Assembly: GCA_013177855.1 (NCBI GenBank)
Contig: JABLYA010000001.1
Span: 729,231-793,230 of the forward strand
Length of the DNA: 64,000 nucleotides
Origin: Ignavibacteria bacterium
Lineage (GTDB): Bacteria; Bacteroidota; Ignavibacteria; Ch128b
Direction: 5' to 3'
A model generated the notes under the pieces. The model made no database searches and was not told the origin of the DNA. It saw only the letters and a program-made list of their open reading frames with translations. The position numbers and the translations under genes are program-made. Shown here piece by piece: positions 56,935 through 64,000 of this stretch. Each line of letters starts with the position of its first letter. Position 1 is the first letter of the stretch.

Positions 56935-57791
56935 TGTGGATACCATTAGCATTTGGTGTTGCACTTTTTGATTCTCTTAAAAATGTTCTTGCAAAACACA
57001 CATTAAAAGATATTGATGAATATACAGTCGCCTGGGCAAATTCATTTTTTTCTGCAATATTTTTAATCCCAATTCTATTCTTCGAACTTCCTGAAATCAA
57101 ACCAATGTTTTTTGTTGGGCTAATTGTCAGCGGAACACTCAATATTTTAGCTTTGATTTTTTTTATGAAGTCGATTAAAAGTGGAGACCTTTCGAATACT
57201 GTTCCGCTTACAACTTTATCTCCTCTTCTGTTGTTGATCACATCACCGATCATTGTTGGGGAATTCCCCTCGTTTCAAGGTATGCTGGGAATGATAGCAA
57301 TTGTAGTTGGTGCTTATCTTTTAAATTTCAAACAAGATCAAAAAGATTTTTTGAGTCCCTTTAGATCAATCTTTAAGGAGAAAGGTCCGAGATATATGCT
57401 TTTGGTTGTTTTAATCTGGGCAATTACTGCAAACTTTGACAAGATCGGCGTTGTGAATTCTTCACCTCTTTTCTATTCATTTTCTGTTCAGTTGTATATT
57501 GGTGTTTTAATGTTGACTGTAGTAATTCCACGATTCGTAAGAAATCCAAATCCGATAAATAGAAATCTTAAATCTTTAATTGGAGTTGGTTTCCTTTCTA
57601 CATTAACAATAATCTGTCATATGCTTGCGATCAGTTTGACAATAGTACCGTATGTAATTTCAATCAAGCGGACGAACTCTATCTTAAGTGTCGTTTTCGG
57701 TAGATTATTTTTTAAAGAAGGATACATGAAGGAAAGATTTTCTGCAGCTGTTTTAATGTTTATTGGGGTTTTATTAATTACATTTTCTTAA
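56931..57791 (+). CDS. DMT-superfamily (EamA-like) transporter
   Basis: A 286-residue membrane protein with about ten hydrophobic helices in two EamA-like halves (FGVALFDSLKNVLAKHTL ... LTTLSPLLLLITSPIIVGE; then LVVLIWAITANFDKIGV). The substrate is unknown. The start overlaps the aguA stop by ATGA, so it is coupled to polyamine synthesis genes; transport of agmatine, putrescine or another amine is a reasonable guess from context only. Confidence 0.8.
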   Translation: MMWIPLAFGVALFDSLKNVLAKHTLKDIDEYTVAWANSFFSAIFLIPILFFELPEIKPMFFVGLIVSGTLNILALIFFMKSIKSGDLSNTVPLTTLSPLLLLITSPIIVGEFPSFQGMLGMIAIVVGAYLLNFKQDQKDFLSPFRSIFKEKGPRYMLLVVLIWAITANFDKIGVVNSSPLFYSFSVQLYIGVLMLTVVIPRFVRNPNPINRNLKSLIGVGFLSTLTIICHMLAISLTIVPYVISIKRTNSILSVVFGRLFFKEGYMKERFSAAVLMFIGVLLITFS

Positions 57792-58052
57792 GATTTGAAT
57801 TTTCACTCTTCATCATTAATTATCCAGATGGATAAGCGCAAAATTTTCAAAGTCGATTTAAGCAACCCGCCTGAAGTATTTTAAAGAAGGAAATTCAGAA
57901 TAGTTAAATGGGATTAATTTTTTTTAGTTGGTTGTACATTAGACCTTTTATAATTATCGCTTAAATCTTTTGATAGGAATTAAAAGAAATTCTACTTAAT
58001 ACATTTCAGGGAAGAATGGATCGGACCGGTCTAATCATTAATCAATCAAGCT

Positions 58053-58727
58053 TCACTCATTCAAAGAAAAATAAATAGTACCATTTTCTTCTTGATGCAA
58101 AAACAAAACACCCAGTCTGACAAGTTTAACTAAAATTCTTTGAGCTCTTCTTTCAGAAATATTAACAAGCCGGCAGAATTCCCGTGTATTAATTCTTTCA
58201 TTTTTTTCAAGATAATCAAACAACGCTTTCTCTTTTTTACCGAGACGGAATTCTGTTTCATTATCATCATTGTAACTTGTATGCAAAAGTTTGATCATCT
58301 CCTTAGATGCTTGAACCGATTTCGATTTCATTCTTATAAAAACTTTCGCAGTCCTGTAATTCAAGTTCGGTTGATAGTCCTGAATACGATGCGGCTTTTT
58401 TAAGCTTTCTTTTACTTCACCAATTACAACATCTTTACCGTCTATTTCAAGGACATAAACTCTCAAATCGATCTCTGGTTCACAATAATTTTTAGTTGTT
58501 TCGAGTAGCAATTCTTCCGTCTCTTTTTCACTTTTCACACCAACTATTTCACCGTTATCATCAACACCAAAGAAAATTAATCCACCTTTTGAATTGGCAA
58601 ATGCGATAAGCTCTCGAGCAATTTTTTCAAAGGTGGTGAATTTTCTTTTGAATTCAACTTTTGAACTCTCACCTTCCGAAATTAATCTTAATGCTTCTTG
58701 TTCGTTAAGTTCGATATTCATTTTCAT
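58053..58727 (-). CDS. AlbA_2 (Schlafen-type) domain and winged-helix protein
   Basis: A 224-residue protein. Residues 10-125 are an AlbA_2/Schlafen-like divergent AAA-type ATP-binding domain (ESSKVEFKRKFTTFEKIARE, ANSKGGLIFFGVDDNGEIVGV). The C-terminal 60 residues are a winged helix (INTREFCRLVNISERRAQRI). Such proteins are predicted transcription regulators. It starts MKM... and overlaps mtgA by ATGA. Target unknown. Confidence 0.8.
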   Translation of the reverse strand: MKMNIELNEQEALRLISEGESSKVEFKRKFTTFEKIARELIAFANSKGGLIFFGVDDNGEIVGVKSEKETEELLLETTKNYCEPEIDLRVYVLEIDGKDVVIGEVKESLKKPHRIQDYQPNLNYRTAKVFIRMKSKSVQASKEMIKLLHTSYNDDNETEFRLGKKEKALFDYLEKNERINTREFCRLVNISERRAQRILVKLVRLGVLFLHQEENGTIYFSLNE

Positions 58728-59464
58728 TCTGGTAAAATTGCTGATGACATTCGACTTAAAGCTAAATTCTTTCTTCTAATGACAAAACGACTGTTATCAT
58801 TTGGTTTGTGTTTTAATGGTGAAGGTAAAATTGCAATTATTCTTGCAACTTGATCACGATTTAATTTATCTAAATCAGTATTAAAAAATTTTCTACTCGA
58901 TGCTTGAATTCCGAAAATCCCCTCACCAAGCTCTACTATATTAAGATAATGTTCAAGAATAGTTTGTTTAGGAAGCTCTTTTTCCATTCTAATTGCAGCT
59001 AAAATTTCTTTTGCTTTTCTAAAATAACTTCTTTGCGTGGTGAAATAAATATTTTTTGCAGTTTGCATTGTGATTGTACTTCCGCCGCGTACAATTTTAC
59101 CTCGTCTTAAATTAATTCGAGATGCAAGTTGAAGGCTTTCCCAGTCAATTCCTCGATGAGATGCAAAACCATCATCTTCCATTACCAGTGCTGCTTGTTT
59201 GAATGAAACTGGAATTCTATCGTAGGATATCCAATGTTGTGCTGGATAAAATATCAAAAAATTTTCTAATGCCCGTTGTTCCATTACTCCCGAAATCCTT
59301 GTCCTGGTAATTTCAAGTGAGGGGATATGAAATGAAGGAATAGCGATGTAAAAAATAAGAATAGAAAAAATTACTAAAAATTTTAATCGCGACTGTTCAA
59401 ATTTCTCTTTCAAAAAGAGATAAAGGAATTCAATCTCAAGTTTTTTGTCAAAATACTCATTCAC
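58724..59464 (-). CDS. mtgA: Monofunctional peptidoglycan glycosyltransferase
   Basis: A GT51 enzyme that polymerises lipid II into glycan strands. One N-terminal membrane helix (about 28-48, LVIFSILIFYIAIPSF) anchors it. Catalytic motifs are ALVMEDDGFASHRGIDW (first Glu), RGGSTITMQTAKN, RKAKEILAAIRMEKELPKQ (second Glu) and the YLNIVELGEGIFGIQ segment. At 246 residues it has no transpeptidase domain. It overlaps both neighbours by ATGA. Confidence 0.92.
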   Translation of the reverse strand: MNEYFDKKLEIEFLYLFLKEKFEQSRLKFLVIFSILIFYIAIPSFHIPSLEITRTRISGVMEQRALENFLIFYPAQHWISYDRIPVSFKQAALVMEDDGFASHRGIDWESLQLASRINLRRGKIVRGGSTITMQTAKNIYFTTQRSYFRKAKEILAAIRMEKELPKQTILEHYLNIVELGEGIFGIQASSRKFFNTDLDKLNRDQVARIIAILPSPLKHKPNDNSRFVIRRKNLALSRMSSAILPE

Positions 59465-61587
59465 TTTCGTCTTATTCGATTATTTTCCTGTTCTTTTCGA
59501 ATTGTTGAGTCTGGTTTAATTTGTTCTTCAATTTTTAGTTCTGGGTTCTCTTTCTTTTCGTCATTCTCTAAGATTTGATTCTCATCTGGTTTTGTTTCAG
59601 GTTTTTTATTTGAATTTTCAATACTATCCTGAATAGCTTTTCGCTCCATTTCTTTGCGCTGTAGTTCACTTTCATAAGCGATTAACTTTGAATTGATTCT
59701 CTGAGTATATAGAGATTGTGGAAATTTTTCCTTCAGTTGTTTATAAACAGAGTAAGCCGAATCAAATTGAGATAATTTATTTTCATAAATGTAACCAATC
59801 ATTAAAAGAGATTTTGGTGCATAATCTGTTTTTTCGTACTCATTATAAATTTCTTGTAATTTATTGATTGCTTCTTTGTATTTCTTTTGCTCAACTAAAT
59901 TTTCAGCTTCTCGATATTTTAGATCTGGTAAATCTTTACTTCCAACTTTTATCGGTAGCTTCAATTTTTTTGCAGCTATTTTAGAAATTTCGGTATCGAT
60001 AAAGTTTTCATAAATATATTGATAAAGACTATCAGCTTTTTCTTTTTCACCTTTGATCTCATAATAACTAGCTAAAGCATAGATAGCTCTCTCACTAAAA
60101 TCTTTATCAGGATATTTTTCAACTATTGATTTTAAATGGACATAAGCAGAGTCGGGCTTTTCATAATCAATCATAAATAATGTAGCCAGATCAAATTTCA
60201 ATCGAGCTATGTTGACTTCGAGTGAGTCTGCTGTTTTTAAATTAGCCTGATATGTGAGTGAATCTCGTTTCAATTTTTCAGCATACAAACTATCTGCTCG
60301 TTTTTTTTCAGCAAGATATTCTTGCAAATCTGCTAGATACGCTGAGTCGTTAAGCATTGATGAATCAATTTCAATTTCCTGAAATTTCGGATAAGTCGTA
60401 TCCACGGGGAATGTTCTAAGTATTGGAATTTGTTTCTCCAGATTTCGAATTGATGTCCATAAATTTTTATAACGATTTAAAATATTTGATTTAAACTGAG
60501 CACTCTTTTTCAAATTATCGGGCAGCTGGGAACGAAGACTTTTATCATAATAATATTTTGCTGAATCAAAAATACCAACAACATTTTCTAAATAATTGGC
60601 AATCTCGTACTGTGCGATACCGGCTGTCTCTCTGGTTTGATAGGTTGTGTCAACTTTCACAAAATAATCAAGAGCTTTTGCGGTATCCTTCTCACTTAAG
60701 TACAAATAAGCATATTCAAGCTCGATATAATCTTTATATTCATCAAACAAAGATTCAGAGTAAAGATCCTTTAATATTTTCTTTGCCTCATCAATTCTAT
60801 TCTTTTCTCTCAAGATTTTTGCAAACTCCAGTTGAGATTTGAAAATATAGTAATAGTCAGATGTATATTTTTTAACTTTTGAATAATTTTCAAGAGCTTG
60901 ATCGAGCTGACCTAATTTTGCGTACGAATTTCCTATTTGCATCAAAACTTGAGCTCTTGCTTCATCATCATCTGAAATTTTTACAAATTCCTGACCAAGA
61001 TTAATTATACCTTCATAATCATTCCGCTTAAAATAAATCTTAATTATTTCAAGAAGAGCAAGGCTCATAACCTCTTCTTCTTCTTGATCTTTTGCGTCTA
61101 AATAAATTTCGTTCAGAAGTTTTAATGCTCGGTCTGTTTCAATTGTTTGAGCATATGAGCGTGCGATCCATAATTTCGCTTCAAGTGCGTATTTACTATC
61201 AGGGAATGTTGCCAGCAGCTCAGAGAATTTTCTAATCGCACTTGGATATTCCCGCTGGTAATAATAAGCTTTGCCAATCATAAAAAGTGCATCATCAACC
61301 AAAGAGCTATTTTGATGATATTGAAGAATCTTTGAACATTTTTCGATTACTTGAACTAATTTGTTTGTAACATTTCCTGAAGGTGCAATTACTTTTGTGG
61401 TAAAAATGTCCTTTTGCTGTTTTAGTAGTTCTTGTTCAGCCTCAGAAAAAATTTTATTTGCATTATAGTAAATGTTGAAGTAAGTCGTAAAATTTTCAAA
61501 TCCTTTTTTCAAAAAGTCTGTGACAGCACAGGAGCTAAAAAATAGTGATAATAAGAAAATTGGAAGGAATGATTTTAATCTATTCAT
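59461..61587 (-). CDS. PorW/SprE-like TPR lipoprotein of the type IX secretion system
   Basis: A lipoprotein of about 708 residues: signal peptide with lipobox FSSC, then FENFTTYFNIYYNANKIFSE, which matches the start of PorW/SprE proteins that link the T9SS motor to the outer-membrane complex. Many TPR-like units follow (DDALFMIGKAYYYQREYPSA and later). The last 60 residues are Lys/Glu-rich. Assignment to SprE/PorW is by N-terminal resemblance and architecture; a general TPR lipoprotein is the alternative. ATG 61587 is preferred over TTG 61599. Confidence 0.65.
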   Translation of the reverse strand: MNRLKSFLPIFLLSLFFSSCAVTDFLKKGFENFTTYFNIYYNANKIFSEAEQELLKQQKDIFTTKVIAPSGNVTNKLVQVIEKCSKILQYHQNSSLVDDALFMIGKAYYYQREYPSAIRKFSELLATFPDSKYALEAKLWIARSYAQTIETDRALKLLNEIYLDAKDQEEEEVMSLALLEIIKIYFKRNDYEGIINLGQEFVKISDDDEARAQVLMQIGNSYAKLGQLDQALENYSKVKKYTSDYYYIFKSQLEFAKILREKNRIDEAKKILKDLYSESLFDEYKDYIELEYAYLYLSEKDTAKALDYFVKVDTTYQTRETAGIAQYEIANYLENVVGIFDSAKYYYDKSLRSQLPDNLKKSAQFKSNILNRYKNLWTSIRNLEKQIPILRTFPVDTTYPKFQEIEIDSSMLNDSAYLADLQEYLAEKKRADSLYAEKLKRDSLTYQANLKTADSLEVNIARLKFDLATLFMIDYEKPDSAYVHLKSIVEKYPDKDFSERAIYALASYYEIKGEKEKADSLYQYIYENFIDTEISKIAAKKLKLPIKVGSKDLPDLKYREAENLVEQKKYKEAINKLQEIYNEYEKTDYAPKSLLMIGYIYENKLSQFDSAYSVYKQLKEKFPQSLYTQRINSKLIAYESELQRKEMERKAIQDSIENSNKKPETKPDENQILENDEKKENPELKIEEQIKPDSTIRKEQENNRIRRK

Positions 61588-61694
61588 TAATCGAACCAAT
61601 ATTTAATTATTTTGAAATAGAGTATCCAGATCGCATTTGTAATTAAGCATAATTTCAAAAAGCAAAAAGGTCCTTTTTATTGAATATTTAAATT

Positions 61695-62051
<357 letters not shown>

Positions 62052-62062
62052 TTACCTCTCAA

Positions 62063-64000
62063 TTATCTACCATGACAATGTTTATATTTTTTACCGCTTC
62101 CACAGGGACAAGGATCATTTCTTCCAATTTTTTCACCAACTCTGACCGGTTGTGGTTTACCGGCTGTCTGCGGTGACGATTGCACTGCTCCCTTTTCCTT
62201 CGCAACCTGTAAACCATCAACAGATTGATGAATTGTTTGAATTCTTTCAGGAACTCGTCTTCTTCTTTGCAGCTGTTCTGGAACTTCAGGGAACCATTTA
62301 AAGACGAATTTCAAACTTTCATCTCGAATTGCTACAAGCATATTCATAAATAATTCATAAGCTTCTGATTTATATTCAATCAATGGATCACGTTGACCGT
62401 AAGCACGAAGTCCAATTCCCTCTTTCAAATCGTCCATATCACGGAGATGTTCTTTCCATTTCTCATCGATTACACTCAGCACTGCAAATCTTTCAAGATT
62501 AGCCATTAATTCACTGCCGAGCATCTTTTCTTTTTTATTATAAAAATCAACCGCAGCTTGATAAATTTTTTCAGTCAAACCATCTTCACCAAGTTCTTGA
62601 AACAGCTGGGGAGTAATTTGAATATCAATTAAAAGATTTCTGATCAATTCTTCTCGTAACTGATCTATTTCTGCTTTTTCATAATACTTATGAACTGTGT
62701 CAGAAATAAATTCAAACAAATCTTCAAGTAATCTTCCTTTTAATCTTTCGCCCTTCAATGCCTGCATTCTCTTTGCGTAAATAACCTCACGCTGCGAGTT
62801 CATCACATTATCATATTCAAGGAGTCTCTTTCGAATGGCAAAATTATTTTCTTCAACTTTTTTTTGAGCTCTTTCAACGCTTCTTGTGATTAATGGATGA
62901 GTTATTACCTCACCTTCTTTGACACCTATTCGTTCCATAATTGAAGCAATTCGATCGCTGCCAAAGAGTCTCATTAAATCATCTTCAAGTGAGAGATAGA
63001 ATTTCGAAGAACCTGGATCGCCCTGACGACCGGCACGACCTCTCAACTGACGATCAATTCTTCTTGATTCATGACGAGTTGTTCCAAGAATTGCAAGTCC
63101 ACCGAGTTCTTTTACACCAGGACCAAGTTTAATGTCAGTTCCACGACCCGCCATATTTGTTGCAATTGTAACTGCGCCTCTCAATCCAGCATTAGCAATT
63201 ATCTCTGCCTCACGTTGATGATGCTTTGCATTCAAAACATTATGAGGAATTCCTTTTCTTTTCAGCATTCTGCTCACGGTTTCAGATGCTTCTACCGAAG
63301 TTGTACCTACAAGGATAGGTCTGCCGATTTTGTGAAGTTCTTCAATTTCATCTAACAATGCATTGTATTTTTCGCGCATTGTTCTGTAAATAACATCATC
63401 ATAATCAATTCTAATGCAGGGTTTATGGGTTGGAATAACTACAACATCAAGTTTGTATATTTCCCAGAATTCAGCGGCTTCTGTTTCTGCAGTACCGGTC
63501 ATACCCGCAAGTTTTTTATAAAGCCTGAAATAATTTTGAAGAGTAATTGTGGCTAAAGTTTGAGTATCTTTTTCAACTTTTACATTTTCCTTTGCCTCGA
63601 TTGCTTGATGCAAACCATCTGAATATCTTCTTCCTGGAAGTAAACGACCAGTAAATTCATCTACAATCATTACTTTGCCATCATCAGTCACAACATATTC
63701 AACATCTTTTTCATAAAGTGCATAAGCTCGGAGTAATTGCTGAACAGTGTGAATTCGATCGCTTCTTTCTGCATAAAGCTGATAAAGTTTATCTTTTCTT
63801 TTTGCTTTCTCTTCGATTGTTAGACTTTTATCATTTTCAATTTTGCTGATTTCAGTTCCAAGATCAGGAAGAACAAAAAAGTCTTTATCTTCATTGATGT
63901 TCGTAATAAACTCTCTACCTTTTTCTGTTAAATCAATAGAGTGATTTTTCTCATCAATTCGGAAATAAAGCTCATCGTCAATTTCGTGCATACGTTTTTC
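62063..64000 (-). CDS. secA: Preprotein translocase ATPase SecA (5' end beyond window)
   Basis: SecA drives Sec-dependent export. The last 646 residues are present; the frame is open to the window edge (...[10 protein letters not shown]). Visible parts include the preprotein cross-linking domain, the second nucleotide-binding domain ([51 protein letters not shown]), the helical scaffold and the C-terminal zinc motif ([19 protein letters not shown]). All Sec-exported and T9SS cargo proteins in the window depend on it. Confidence 0.97.
   Translation of the reverse strand, partial: EKRMHEIDDELYFRIDEKNHSIDLTEKGREFITNINEDKDFFVLPDLGTEISKIENDKSLTIEEKAKRKDKLYQLYAERSDRIHTVQQLLRAYALYEKDVEYVVTDDGKVMIVDEFTGRLLPGRRYSDGLHQAIEAKENVKVEKDTQTLATITLQNYFRLYKKLAGMTGTAETEAAEFWEIYKLDVVVIPTHKPCIRIDYDDVIYRTMREKYNALLDEIEELHKIGRPILVGTTSVEASETVSRMLKRKGIPHNVLNAKHHQREAEIIANAGLRGAVTIATNMAGRGTDIKLGPGVKELGGLAILGTTRHESRRIDRQLRGRAGRQGDPGSSKFYLSLEDDLMRLFGSDRIASIMERIGVKEGEVITHPLITRSVERAQKKVEENNFAIRKRLLEYDNVMNSQREVIYAKRMQALKGERLKGRLLEDLFEFISDTVHKYYEKAEIDQLREELIRNLLIDIQITPQLFQELGEDGLTEKIYQAAVDFYNKKEKMLGSELMANLERFAVLSVIDEKWKEHLRDMDDLKEGIGLRAYGQRDPLIEYKSEAYELFMNMLVAIRDESLKFVFKWFPEVPEQLQRRRRVPERIQTIHQSVDGLQVAKEKGAVQSSPQTAGKPQPVRVGEKIGRNDPCPCGSGKKYKHCHGR

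Overview
The window comes from an AT-rich member of the Bacteroidota/Chlorobi assemblage, most likely an Ignavibacteria-type bacterium. The evidence is: (i) several secreted proteins ending in a type IX secretion (T9SS) sorting domain, next to a PorV/PorQ-type outer-membrane protein and a PorW/SprE-like TPR lipoprotein; (ii) a GWxTD-domain protein, a family typical of this group; (iii) an elongation factor P with Asn at the usual modified-Lys position, as in Chlorobium; (iv) promoters of the Bacteroidota type (TTG-N19/20-TAnnTTTG) before rho and other genes. Species assignment is inference.

Layout. 1-6.2 kb (minus): rho, an M23-peptidase-like T9SS protein, GWxTD protein, pdxA and ftsE (cut by the window edge), tightly coupled. 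6.4-13.6 kb (minus): alr, an acidic protein of unknown role, manC, an unusual rpiB, pyrK, pyrD, folC. 13.6-14.3 kb is gene-free and carries degenerate hairpin repeats. 14.3-18.5 kb (plus): APC permease and polA. 18.6-25.9 kb (minus): TonB-dependent receptor, a very large T9SS cargo protein and a PorV/PorQ protein. 26.2-28.1 kb (plus): an FG-GAP-like T9SS protein behind an 18-codon leader ORF. 28.1-30.8 kb (minus): a small unknown protein, two TPR membrane proteins and a PHP-domain hydrolase. 31.1-46.8 kb (plus): CDP-alcohol phosphatidyltransferase, efp-accB-accC-gcvH, guaA, a TPR/periplasmic-binding-like protein, radC (apparent AUU start), two small lipoproteins, phoH behind a leader ORF and hairpin, an outer-membrane protein, a double GNAT protein, purK-purE, gatB, asparaginase. 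46.8-51.6 kb (minus): tyrosine phenol-lyase, glnD, murI. 51.6-53.8 kb is gene-poor and packed with hairpin repeat arrays. 53.8-57.8 kb (plus): rlmN, aguB, aguA and a DMT transporter. 58.1-64 kb (minus): secA (cut by the edge), glnB, a PorW/SprE-like lipoprotein, mtgA and an AlbA_2-domain protein.

How genes work together. accB/accC provide the biotin carrier and carboxylase of acetyl-CoA carboxylase; pyrD/pyrK form a class 1B dihydroorotate dehydrogenase; purK/purE and guaA serve purine synthesis; aguA/aguB turn agmatine into putrescine; glnD and glnB are the nitrogen-signalling enzyme and its PII target; alr, murI and mtgA serve peptidoglycan synthesis.

The most unexplained material is the 51.9-53.4 kb region. 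It contains three families of short hairpins on a shared spacing of about 54-55 bp (68-69 bp in one family), arranged as face-to-face arms. Stems vary while the GAA/TTC loop stays largely fixed. No transposase or other gene in the window accounts for them.
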